Assembly: GCF_001895005.1 (NCBI RefSeq)
Contig: NZ_BCXH01000004.1
Location: forward strand, 124,001 to 188,000
Length of the DNA stretch: 64,000 nt
Direction of reading: 5' to 3'
DNA from: Rhodococcus yunnanensis NBRC 103083
GTDB taxonomy: Bacteria; Actinomycetota; Actinomycetes; Mycobacteriales; Mycobacteriaceae
Shown: piece after piece, positions 33,345 through 41,109 of the stretch
How positions within the stretch are numbered: the stretch's first letter is position 1
How the letters are laid out: the number at the start of each line of letters is the position of its first letter
Notes under the pieces: model-generated
Database searches by the model: none
What the model was told of the DNA's origin: nothing
The model's input: only the letters and a program-made list of their open reading frames with translations
Program-made: the position numbers and the translations under genes

Positions 33345-34169
33345 ATGCAGTCCTGCAGATCGAACTATGTCGATTCGTCTTTCGGGCAGCTCCACTTTAC
33401 CGAGCAAGGGCACGGGCCGGTTCTGCTGCTGCTGCATCAGGCGCCCCGATCGTGGGACGAGTTTCGTGAGTTCCTCCCTCTCATGGCGCCACACCGTCGC
33501 GTCATCGCCATGGACATGGTTGGTTACGGGGCGAGCGCAGCGCTCGAGGCGCCGCACACCATCGAGCTGTATGCACAGTCGGCGCTCGAACTGCTCGACG
33601 GTCTCGGCATTGCGTCCGCAGATGTACTCGGACATCACACCGGCGCGTTGGTCGCACTCGATCTTGCCGCGAGGATGCCGCATCGGGTCGACCATCTGAT
33701 CTTGTCGTCCTGCCCCTACACCGGGCCGGATCAGCGGAAGTCGCGGGCACGCGCCGGCGGCGTCGACCAGGTCGAACAGAGCGAAGATGGGCAGCATCTG
33801 CTGCAACTGTGGCAGTTGCGGCTGCCGCACTATCCGCACCCGGCTGCTCCGCTGTTGGACCGCTTCGTTCACGATGCGCTGGCCCACCGGGGCGACCCGG
33901 CCGAGGGGCACAAGGCGTGCGGTCGTTACCGGATCGAAGACACCATCGGTTCGGTCAACGCACCGACTCTGCTCTTGGGCGCCTCTGCGGACACCTTTGC
34001 GATGCCGCACATGGAGGCGCTGCACAATGGCCTCGAAAATTCGGTGGCGCTGCACTCGGCTGTGGTCGACGGGGGCACAGTCGCGTTCTTCGAAGACAAG
34101 GCCCCTGAGATCGCCGAGGCGTCGCTCGCCTTCCTGACGCGAGAGCAGCCTCTCGCCGAGACACAGTGA
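33345..34169 (+). CDS. alpha/beta-hydrolase-fold protein lacking nucleophile and catalytic His
   Basis: This 274-residue paralogue of the protein at 9845-10696 shares LLHQAPRSWDEF, MVGYGASA and the unusual elbow GHHTG (residues 96-100, His98 at the nucleophile position). Here the C-terminal catalytic His region reads GGTVAFFEDKAP, so the base is missing too. An Asp remains in SADTFAMP. Loss of two triad members makes ordinary ester or amide hydrolysis unlikely. It is placed last in the plus-strand unit controlled from 32422-32438. Confidence 0.8.
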   Translation: MQSCRSNYVDSSFGQLHFTEQGHGPVLLLLHQAPRSWDEFREFLPLMAPHRRVIAMDMVGYGASAALEAPHTIELYAQSALELLDGLGIASADVLGHHTGALVALDLAARMPHRVDHLILSSCPYTGPDQRKSRARAGGVDQVEQSEDGQHLLQLWQLRLPHYPHPAAPLLDRFVHDALAHRGDPAEGHKACGRYRIEDTIGSVNAPTLLLGASADTFAMPHMEALHNGLENSVALHSAVVDGGTVAFFEDKAPEIAEASLAFLTREQPLAETQ

Positions 34170-34301
34170 TATCGAGTTACCGGGATCGGCCGGCTGAACG
34201 GCCTCGCCTACAGGTAGAGGGTCCGTAGACAGCGGTGCTTCGTTACTGTGGTCCAACCGGAGGTCGGCTCCGGCCGTACGGTCCGATGCTGGGGGGAAGC
34301 G

Positions 34302-34760
34302 ATGACCGAGCCGCTGACAGTCGAAGACGATCTGGCGATCCGCCGGACGCTGGCGTTGTTCTCGCACGTCTTCGACAACGGTAGGCACGATCTGCTGCAC
34401 CTCGTGTTCACCGACGACATGGTCCTCGAGAACACCGTCGGAAACGGTTTCGTGCACAACGGAATCGACGAGGCCGCGCAGTTCACACGGAACTTCCAGG
34501 TAGGGACTGTCGATCATCACACCGTCGACTCGGTGATCTGGCGGGACGTCGGCGGGACGGTGCGGGCACGTAGCCGGTATCTCGCCACGGTCGCCGACGG
34601 CGCCGTCCACGGCGGCGACTACTTCGACGAACTCGTTCGCACGTCGGAGGGATGGCGGATTCGGTACCGACTCACCGTTCCGCGCATCCCTCCGTTCGAA
34701 CGACGGCCGGTCAGCCGGGAATTCCTGGAGCAGTGGGATCCCGACACTATCGCTGGTTAA
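34302..34760 (+). CDS. SnoaL/NTF2-like protein 1
   Basis: This 152-residue protein has the alpha+beta cone pattern of the SnoaL/ketosteroid-isomerase superfamily: LALFSHVFDNGRHDLL, FTDDMVLENT, HHTVDSVIW and a late RTSEGWRIRYR strand. Members are small isomerases, dehydratases or cyclases, or carry no known activity. Start at ATG 34302 after GGGGGGAAGC. It is the only plus-strand copy in this group, and converges with the minus-strand SnoaL array next door. The 132-bp gap before it (34170-34301) holds no clear site. Confidence 0.75.
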   Translation: MTEPLTVEDDLAIRRTLALFSHVFDNGRHDLLHLVFTDDMVLENTVGNGFVHNGIDEAAQFTRNFQVGTVDHHTVDSVIWRDVGGTVRARSRYLATVADGAVHGGDYFDELVRTSEGWRIRYRLTVPRIPPFERRPVSREFLEQWDPDTIAG

Positions 34761-34794
34761 CCCGTGTTCGTCGAGCAGTCGCTTTCCGGGCTAC

Positions 34795-35235
34795 TCAGTA
34801 CCCCTCGAGCTGTGGGGGCATCAGAGGGCTGATCCGTCTGGACGCTATGTGCCATCCGGTGTCGGTGCGACGGTAGGTGTCTTCGTTGAGACAGAAGCAC
34901 TTGACGGTTGCGCCGTCCTTGTTGTGGCCGTCTTGGAGGAGGTAGTTGCTTCCGTGGGCTTCGTCGGGACCGTCGAATTCGATGAGGAAATTGCTGAACA
35001 GGTGCATCTGGTCAGCCATGACTTCTTGGTTGTGCGAGAAGAACTCTCGTATCGCTTCTGTGCCCGAGTAGCTCTCGAGTCCCATCGGTCCGGCGTCGAA
35101 CACCGCGTCGGGTGCGTACGGTGCCATGAGAGCGTCCATGTCGAAGCGGTCGAGACCGAGCGCGTATCGGGCAGAGAGCATTCGGATCTCTTCGATGTCG
35201 GCGACGATGTTCTGGCCCGATGTCGCTGTGGTCAT
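34795..35235 (-). CDS. SnoaL/NTF2-like protein 2
   Basis: This 146-residue cone-fold protein has ARYALGLDRFDMDALMAPYAPDAVFD, the usual helix-turn and FDAGPMGLESYSG, then RRTDTGWHIASRRI near the end. An Asp and a His occur at positions used for catalysis in scytalone dehydratase-like enzymes, but the assignment is open. A strong AGGAGG precedes ATG 35235. It ends a minus-strand run that includes two more members and the aldehyde dehydrogenase. Confidence 0.78.
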   Translation of the reverse strand: MTTATSGQNIVADIEEIRMLSARYALGLDRFDMDALMAPYAPDAVFDAGPMGLESYSGTEAIREFFSHNQEVMADQMHLFSNFLIEFDGPDEAHGSNYLLQDGHNKDGATVKCFCLNEDTYRRTDTGWHIASRRISPLMPPQLEGY

Positions 35236-35264
35236 GCGTCCTCCTGGAGTTGGGTTGGGGGAGT

Positions 35265-35744
35265 TCATTGTTCCGTGGATGCTTGGCGTGAGAGAAAGCC
35301 GTCGCCCAGCATCCGCTCCGGCCAGATGAAGTTGAGACTTTGTCGGAGGATCTTCCATCCCTCGTCGGTCCGGCTGTACGACTCTTCGTACACGCCGAGC
35401 CAGTACAGCGGGTTTCCGCCTGGTCGGATCTGATCGCCGGTGACGAAGTCGAGGAGGTACACCAGCCCAGTGGCGGAGTCCTTGCCGGTGAGTTCGACGG
35501 TGTGGTTGACGACGACGTGGAGATTGGAAAAGTATCCGCTCGCGTAGAAGGGTTCCTCCGCCGCGGCGAAGTTCTTCTTGAATTCGGATCGGTCCGTCCA
35601 ACTCCCGTACGGACCGAAATCGCAGACGGCGTCCGGGTGATAGAGGGCGACGAGTTCGTCGAGACGGCCGGCATCCAAGTACTTCGAACCGAGGGTTCGG
35701 GCTTGTTTGATCGACTCGATGTCGAGCAGTTCTTCGATGGTCAT
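35265..35744 (-). CDS. SnoaL/NTF2-like protein 3
   Basis: This 159-residue member has LGSKYLDAGRLDELVALYHPDAVCDFG, HVVVNHTVEL and a late RTDEGWKILRQSLNF. It is diverged from its neighbours, so the array is not a recent duplication. No well-placed ribosome site is obvious before ATG 35744, 48 bases after the preceding stop. Confidence 0.77.
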   Translation of the reverse strand: MTIEELLDIESIKQARTLGSKYLDAGRLDELVALYHPDAVCDFGPYGSWTDRSEFKKNFAAAEEPFYASGYFSNLHVVVNHTVELTGKDSATGLVYLLDFVTGDQIRPGGNPLYWLGVYEESYSRTDEGWKILRQSLNFIWPERMLGDGFLSRQASTEQ

Positions 35745-35792
35745 GGAGTCACTGTTTCTTTCGGTGGTTGTCGGAGAATCGAAGGGCTGAAG

Positions 35793-36308
35793 TCACGGCC
35801 ATCCAGGCACTGCTGGTCCACGTCCGCCGACTGCGGCGATGTAGTCGGTGTTGGCCGGTCGCTTTTCCCCCCAGACGATCTCGAAGACAAGCTTCGAGAT
35901 CTTCCACCGACCTTCGTGGCGCACAAGCTCGTTGTGGTAGCGCGCAATGAGGAAGCAGACTTCGTCATCGCCGGCGAACTTCTCGTAGGAGTTGTGATAG
36001 ACAAGCGATTTCGCGGCGTCACCCTGTATGTCGATGCTGTACACGCTCAGCATGTGATGTTGCCATTCACACGTCTTGGTGAACTCCGTCATCCAGTCGA
36101 TGACGGCCGATGCGCCCTGAACGGGTTCTCCATTGCCGTACTGCGCCCACAGATCGGGGTGAAGGATGTCGTGGAGCTTGTGCATCTGGCCCGAGTCGAT
36201 GCTCGACGCGTAGCTGTACAGCAACTCTTCGATTGCTGTTCTGTCCTCGGTCTTCGCATTCTGCTTCACTGTTTTCTGCTTCACCGCGTCCTGTTCCACT
36301 GTGCTCAT
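35793..36308 (-). CDS. SnoaL/NTF2-like protein 4
   Basis: This 171-residue member has an extra Lys/Gln-rich N-terminal stretch (about residues 5-20), then EELLYSYASSIDSGQMHKLHDILHPD and the late RHEGRWKISKLVFEI. It begins at ATG 36308 inside the stop of the aldehyde dehydrogenase gene (ATGA), which ties it to the same message. It may handle the aldehyde or acid that the dehydrogenase makes or uses; this is inference. Confidence 0.78.
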   Translation of the reverse strand: MSTVEQDAVKQKTVKQNAKTEDRTAIEELLYSYASSIDSGQMHKLHDILHPDLWAQYGNGEPVQGASAVIDWMTEFTKTCEWQHHMLSVYSIDIQGDAAKSLVYHNSYEKFAGDDEVCFLIARYHNELVRHEGRWKISKLVFEIVWGEKRPANTDYIAAVGGRGPAVPGWP

Positions 36309-37789
36309 CGGGCATCTCCGGTTTTGGTCCATACACTCTTGATCTGCGTCAGCTCGTCGATCGAGGCTGCTCCGAGATTTCGTCCGTGTCCCGAAAGTTT
36401 GACTCCGCCATAGGAAACCGACGGGTAGACCATCTGGTAGCTGTTGATCCACACCGTGCCTGCGTGCAGTGCGGCCGACACCCGCTGGGATGTGTCCAGA
36501 TCCGAGGTCCATACCCCTGCCGCGAGACCGTAGTCGGTGTCGTTGGCGATTTGTACGGCCTCGGCTTCGTCCTCGAACTCCAGGATCGCCATGACCGGCC
36601 CGAAAATCTCCTCCTGTGCTATGCGCATGTCGTTGGTCACTCCTGTGAAGACCGTCGGTTCGTGGAAGTAACCGGGGATGTCCAGACGAGATCCACCGCT
36701 GGCCACCGTGGCACCTTCGTCTCGCCCGATCTGGACATACGAGCTCACACGCTCGAGCTGTTCGGAAGACACCACCGGCCCGAGCTGCGTGGAGGGATCG
36801 AAGCCCGACCCGATGTTCATTCCCTCGGTGCCCTTCAGTACTGCAGCCAGGAATTGGTCCTTGATCGAACTATGCACGAGGACACGGGATCCGGCCGTGC
36901 ACACCTGTCCTGATGTGCCCCATACCGCCATTTGCGACGCGGCGGCAGCGGCCTCGATGTCGGCGTCGGGGAACACGATGAATGCGCTCTTTCCGCCGAG
37001 TTCCAACGACACTCGCTTGACGCGCTTCGATGCCGCTGCCTGGATCGCGCTGCCGGTGGGTACCGATCCGGTGAACGAGATCGCGTCGACACCACGGTGG
37101 GCCACCAGTGCGGCTCCGACCGACGAGCCCGGTCCCTGCAGGACATTGAATGCACCTGGAGGTATTCCTGCCTCGAAGGCAATTTCCGCCATCAGTACTG
37201 CCGTCATCGGTGTCTGCTCGGCCGGCTTCAGGATCACCGAATTTCCGGTTGCCAATGCCGCTGCCACGGAACCGAATACACTGATCGGTCCGTTCCACGG
37301 CGTGATCAGGCCGATGACTCCGATCGGAATTCTCTCCTGTCGCACCGAAAAGTTCGGTGGTGCCGGTGGAATCGAACCGTTGATCTTCGTCGGCCAGCCC
37401 GAGTAGTAGTCGATGCCGTTGGCGGCGAAATCGACGGTGAAGTCGACGTACCACCTCAGCAATCCTGCATCGATGACGTCGAGCTCGGCGACCTCATCGC
37501 GACGTTCGAGAAGTAGCTGGCTCATCCGCCGGAGTCGACGCTCTTTGTCCTGTGGGTCCAGCAGCCGCCAGGTGCCGTCGTCGAATGCCTTGCGTGACGA
37601 CGCTACTGCGCGGTCCACGTCTGCTTCGCCGCCCAGTGCTGCGCGTGCCACCGACTCGCCCCGTGCGGGGTCGACGATGTCCATCGTTCGTCCGTCGAGG
37701 GAGGGTACGACCTGTCCGTCTATCACGTGCCCGAAGATCTCTCTCGCCAATGTCGAGCGTGCGGCTTCGGAGATGGGGTAGTTGTACAT
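36305..37789 (-). CDS. NAD(P)-dependent aldehyde dehydrogenase
   Basis: This 494-residue enzyme oxidises an aldehyde to an acid. Catalytic Glu lies in SLELGGKSAF and catalytic Cys in TSGQVCTAGSR; the coenzyme site TGSVPTGSAI is also clear. It belongs to the betaine/phenylacetaldehyde/vanillin dehydrogenase superfamily; substrate not determined. Start at ATG 37789 with GAGGACG ahead. It leads a minus-strand unit with three SnoaL-like genes. The operator-like GAAGTGACTTC at 37836 lies 46 bp upstream. Confidence 0.9.
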   Translation of the reverse strand: MYNYPISEAARSTLAREIFGHVIDGQVVPSLDGRTMDIVDPARGESVARAALGGEADVDRAVASSRKAFDDGTWRLLDPQDKERRLRRMSQLLLERRDEVAELDVIDAGLLRWYVDFTVDFAANGIDYYSGWPTKINGSIPPAPPNFSVRQERIPIGVIGLITPWNGPISVFGSVAAALATGNSVILKPAEQTPMTAVLMAEIAFEAGIPPGAFNVLQGPGSSVGAALVAHRGVDAISFTGSVPTGSAIQAAASKRVKRVSLELGGKSAFIVFPDADIEAAAAASQMAVWGTSGQVCTAGSRVLVHSSIKDQFLAAVLKGTEGMNIGSGFDPSTQLGPVVSSEQLERVSSYVQIGRDEGATVASGGSRLDIPGYFHEPTVFTGVTNDMRIAQEEIFGPVMAILEFEDEAEAVQIANDTDYGLAAGVWTSDLDTSQRVSAALHAGTVWINSYQMVYPSVSYGGVKLSGHGRNLGAASIDELTQIKSVWTKTGDAR

Positions 37790-37835
37790 GTATTCGTCCT
37801 CGTCTTCACTCCGTGATCGACCACCGATATCAGCC

Positions 37836-37846
37836 GAAGTGACTTC
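37836..37846. promoter_or_regulatory. possible TetR-type operator before the aldehyde dehydrogenase gene
   Basis: GAAGTGACTTC is a perfect 11-bp palindrome with the TGAAnT...AnTTCA plan of block B sites, though two inner bases differ from TGAACTNAGTTCA. It lies in the 178-bp gap 37790-37967, which holds nothing else I can name. Confidence 0.4.
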
Positions 37847-37967
37847 AGTTTAGATAGATCCGGACCTGTGTGTCAACGGTCACAATCGAGAAATATCGGC
37901 GGTCGAGGAAGTGAGACACGAGCGTGTAGTGATGCGAAAAGTACTGTGCCCAGGCGTATCCGAGAAA

Positions 37968-39902
37968 TCAGATCGCGGCGCCCGTTCTGTACCCCTCCGC
38001 GATGGCGTGACTGATTCTGCGCGGCGAGACGGCGTCGCCGATGAGGGTGACGTTGTCGCTCGGAGTGAGGCCGAGTGTTGATACCGGAACGCGGGGTCGA
38101 TGCCACACCGTCAGTGCGTCATCGACGTGAACGTCACCGATCCCGAAGGCCGGTCGTAGAATCAGCGGTTCTGCCGGGTCCACGGGGAGAACAAGCGATG
38201 TTGCCATCCGTAGATCGACGCGGACGGATCCGAGTCTGGCGAGAAGCGGTCCGGCGCTCTCTGCGGGCACCCGCGATGCCAATGCCGTCAACGGCGACGC
38301 GAATGTGACGTCCCATCCTTGCAGCGCCAACGCCTCTGCAGCGCTGTAGGCGGGCCAGAAGCCGTCGGACTCGTCGTACACGACGGCGCGACGACTCGTG
38401 ATGTTCGGGAGACGACCGAGCAACACGTCGTCCACGGACGCCGACGGTCGCCCGCCGAGCTCCGGGGGTGGACCGGCAACCCGACTCCCGGTGGCCACCA
38501 CGATGTGATCTGCCATACCGAGTATGTCGGCTACGTCATCGATGTCGATTCCGGCCGAGAGGTTCACCTCGACCTTCAGGCGTCTGAGTTCACGCTCCAG
38601 GTAGTCGACGACGTCGATCAGAGTGGCCCGATGCGGGGATGCGGCGGCGACACGGACGGCGCCCCCCAGAACGGTGTCTCTTTCGAAGACGGAGACTCGG
38701 TGACCACGTCCCGCGGCCACCCGCGCAGCTTCCAGTCCTGCAGGGCCGCCGCCGATGACGACCACATCTTTCGACTCGGGCGCCCTGACGCCAACTCCTG
38801 GGTGCCTGCCTCGGCCGATCTCGGCGTTGACGGCGCACTGCAGATGCGGATCGAAAGCGCGGCAATCCTGATTGATACCAAGGCATCCGCGTATTTCGTT
38901 CAGGCGACCGGACTGCGATTTGATGGGTAGGTCGGGATCTGCGATCAACGCGCGTGCCATCCCCACCATGTCGACGTGTCCGGATTTGATGGCGTGATCG
39001 GCCGTCGCGGCATCACGAATTCTCTGCCCGACCAGGGTCGGTACGCCCGTCGCTGCGCGGACTTTCGCTGCGGACGGAATGGCGACTGCGTCGGGACCGG
39101 TGGAATCCTTGACGTATTTACCGCGCGTGCCGTGAGTGATGCTGAAGTAGTCGATTCCGAGACCGGCCAGATTTTCCGCTACCCGGACGCAGTCGTCGAT
39201 ATCCATACCACCGGGGATCTCTTCTTCTCCGCTGAGGCGAACACCGAGCACGAATCCGGCAGGCATCACCGATTTCATTGCCTCGACGACCATTCGGGGA
39301 AATCGCATCCGGTTCTCGAAGGACCCACCGAAACTGTCGGTTCGCTGGTTGGTCAGCGGCGACATGAACTGTGCAGGCAGGTAACCGTGGGCGGCATGCA
39401 CCTCGGCTCCATCGGCGCCCGCTCGCACCAGGTTGAGGGTCGAGGTGCGCCATCCTTCGACAATGTCCTCGATCTCGGCGATGGTCAGCTCGTGCGGTGG
39501 ATACGCGTCACGGACGGTCTTGATGGGTGATGGCGCCGATGGCGGCGCATCGGACTCGCCGCCGATGAACTCGCGCCCGAGATGACAGAGTTGACCGATG
39601 AATCGAGATCCGTGCGCGTGGATTACGTCGACTTTTGCCGTGGTGGCCGGGATGAACTCGTCACGGTATGCCTCGACGAGCTTTCGTGAGCGGAGGGTTG
39701 TGGTGGGGTGAACCACGGTGGCCCCGCCGATGATCAGGCCCACGCCCCCTGCGGCGAGTCGCTCGAAGTGGTCGGTATCCCCGTGTGTGGGCACGCCGTG
39801 TTCGGCCATGCTGGTGCCTGCAGGCAGTGCGACCAGTCGGTTCTTGATCGTCGTTCCGCCGATGCGAAACGGTGAAAACAAGTGCGGGAATTGGTGATCC
39901 AT
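37968..39902 (-). CDS. NADH:flavin oxidoreductase / 2,4-dienoyl-CoA reductase-like, one Fe-S Cys missing
   Basis: This 644-residue protein has an N-terminal Old Yellow Enzyme barrel (AHGYLPAQFMSPLTNQRTDS near residue 171), an iron-sulfur linker and a C-terminal FAD/NAD part (VVIGGGPAGLEAARVAAGRG near 381). In FadH-type enzymes four Cys hold the [4Fe-4S] cluster; here Cys340, Cys347 and Cys356 remain and the second ligand is Ile343 (CLGINQDC). A three-Cys cluster, or another fourth ligand, would be needed. Family members reduce conjugated enoyl-CoAs or demethylate amines. Start at ATG 39902 after GGAGGACATTC. Confidence 0.85.
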   Translation of the reverse strand: MDHQFPHLFSPFRIGGTTIKNRLVALPAGTSMAEHGVPTHGDTDHFERLAAGGVGLIIGGATVVHPTTTLRSRKLVEAYRDEFIPATTAKVDVIHAHGSRFIGQLCHLGREFIGGESDAPPSAPSPIKTVRDAYPPHELTIAEIEDIVEGWRTSTLNLVRAGADGAEVHAAHGYLPAQFMSPLTNQRTDSFGGSFENRMRFPRMVVEAMKSVMPAGFVLGVRLSGEEEIPGGMDIDDCVRVAENLAGLGIDYFSITHGTRGKYVKDSTGPDAVAIPSAAKVRAATGVPTLVGQRIRDAATADHAIKSGHVDMVGMARALIADPDLPIKSQSGRLNEIRGCLGINQDCRAFDPHLQCAVNAEIGRGRHPGVGVRAPESKDVVVIGGGPAGLEAARVAAGRGHRVSVFERDTVLGGAVRVAAASPHRATLIDVVDYLERELRRLKVEVNLSAGIDIDDVADILGMADHIVVATGSRVAGPPPELGGRPSASVDDVLLGRLPNITSRRAVVYDESDGFWPAYSAAEALALQGWDVTFASPLTALASRVPAESAGPLLARLGSVRVDLRMATSLVLPVDPAEPLILRPAFGIGDVHVDDALTVWHRPRVPVSTLGLTPSDNVTLIGDAVSPRRISHAIAEGYRTGAAI

Positions 39903-39950
39903 GAATGTCCTCCGCTCTGATCCGGGTGCGTGCTCTGCGTGGTCGACGAC

Positions 39951-40970
39951 CTACAACCGGCAGAGTGTCTTTCCTCTGGTGCGGCCGTTCAGCATCTCGA
40001 TGAGTGCGAGCGGAGCGCTGCCCAGGCCGTCGTAGACTGATTCCTCGTAGAGCATCGTGCCGTCGCGCAGGCCAGGACCGACGATCGAACGCATGGAATC
40101 GTAGAGGTGGTTGTAGGCGCCGGCTCGAAAACCGTTGATGCGAAGACTCTTTGCGGTGATCTGGAACAGGTTCGACGGCATCGGTGCAGTGGTCCCGTAC
40201 GTCGAGACCGCGCCGCACATCGCGATCCGGCCGTGTGGTCGTAAGTGGTCGAGCGCCGCCGAGAAATGGCCACCGCCGACGTTGTCGAAATACGCGTCGA
40301 TCCCGTCCGGTGCTGCGTCGGCCAGTAGGGCGCCCACGTCTCCGTCGTGGTGGTCGAAGGCGCGCGACGCCCCGAGCGCGTCCACGAGATAGTCGACCTT
40401 CTGCCGAGTTCCGGCCGATGCGACGACAGTGCAACCGTGCCGTCGTGCCAGCTGTGTTGCGATGCTTCCCACCGCGCCTGCGGCTGCCGAAATCCACACT
40501 GTGTCAGTGGGTTCGATGCCGAGGATCTCGAAGAGTCCGACGTAGGCGGTGAGGCCGGAACTTCCCAGCGGGCCCAGAAACCACTGCAGCGGCCACGTGC
40601 CTGGTTCCACCGTGGTCAGTGTTCCCGCCCCGCCCAGGCCACCGGCGGTGGCGGAGACGACGGCATAGTCGCGGTATCCGAGCATGTGCGAGACCGTGTC
40701 GCCCGGGACGAAGTCGTCGCTCCGAGAATCGACGACGACCCCCAAGGCCAGACCGACCAGTGGTTCACCGAGTTCGAAGCGCGGTAGATATCCCGATGGC
40801 ACGACGTCGTCGAGTCGCAGCCGGATCGACGGATCGATGGAGAGCCAGGTGTTGCGGACGAGCACTTCGCCGTTCTCCAGAGTGGGCAGGGGCGACTCAC
40901 GCACCTCGAAGTTCTGGGGCTCGAGTTGTGCGGCGGGGCGCGACGCGAGACAGATCTGTCGACTGTGCAT
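39951..40970 (-). CDS. NADP-dependent oxidoreductase, PTGR/curcumin-reductase-like
   Basis: This 339-residue zinc-free MDR protein has WLSIDPSIRLRL near residue 46, a hallmark of the prostaglandin/leukotriene reductase subgroup, the nucleotide site SAAAGAVGSIATQLA and the family landmark YFDNVGG. Members reduce the double bond of alpha,beta-unsaturated ketones. Start at ATG 40970, with GAGGAGG about 10 bases ahead; the frame is open further upstream into the operator region. It is divergent from the MFS gene, sharing the sites at 41016 and 41063. Confidence 0.85.
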   Translation of the reverse strand: MHSRQICLASRPAAQLEPQNFEVRESPLPTLENGEVLVRNTWLSIDPSIRLRLDDVVPSGYLPRFELGEPLVGLALGVVVDSRSDDFVPGDTVSHMLGYRDYAVVSATAGGLGGAGTLTTVEPGTWPLQWFLGPLGSSGLTAYVGLFEILGIEPTDTVWISAAAGAVGSIATQLARRHGCTVVASAGTRQKVDYLVDALGASRAFDHHDGDVGALLADAAPDGIDAYFDNVGGGHFSAALDHLRPHGRIAMCGAVSTYGTTAPMPSNLFQITAKSLRINGFRAGAYNHLYDSMRSIVGPGLRDGTMLYEESVYDGLGSAPLALIEMLNGRTRGKTLCRL

Positions 40971-41015
40971 GTGGATAAATCCTCCTCGGGGATTGCGCCG
41001 GGACAACATTTGATA

Positions 41016-41028
41016 TGAATTCAGTTCC
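41016..41028. promoter_or_regulatory. candidate TetR operator 1 of the MDR/MFS divergent promoter
   Basis: TGAATTCAGTTCC matches TGAACTAAGTTCA at 10 of 13 positions. It is 46 bp before the oxidoreductase start and is paired with the stronger site at 41063. Confidence 0.5.
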
Positions 41029-41062
41029 AGATGGTGTGAAAATAGCACGCGAACTCTAGAAC

Positions 41063-41075
41063 TGAACTAGGTTCA
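41063..41075. promoter_or_regulatory. candidate TetR operator 2 of the MDR/MFS divergent promoter
   Basis: TGAACTAGGTTCA is a near-perfect palindrome, one base from the best site of the set at 63235. It lies 35 bp before the MFS start, about 45 bp centre to centre from the first site. Confidence 0.6.
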
Positions 41076-41109
41076 AGCGAACCCGGATCGTCAAGGAGGT
41101 CAGCACATC

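Noticed and set aside
34225-34245. GGTCCG near 34230 as a ninth IclR site
   Set aside because: The left arm fits but the right arm does not.
33015-34610. Minus-strand 531-residue ORF over two hydrolase genes
   Set aside because: Composition typical of an antisense frame in high-GC DNA, and both plus-strand genes have recognisable motifs.
37968-39902. Pseudogene because of the missing cysteine
   Set aside because: The frame is complete over 644 residues and all other domain motifs are intact.
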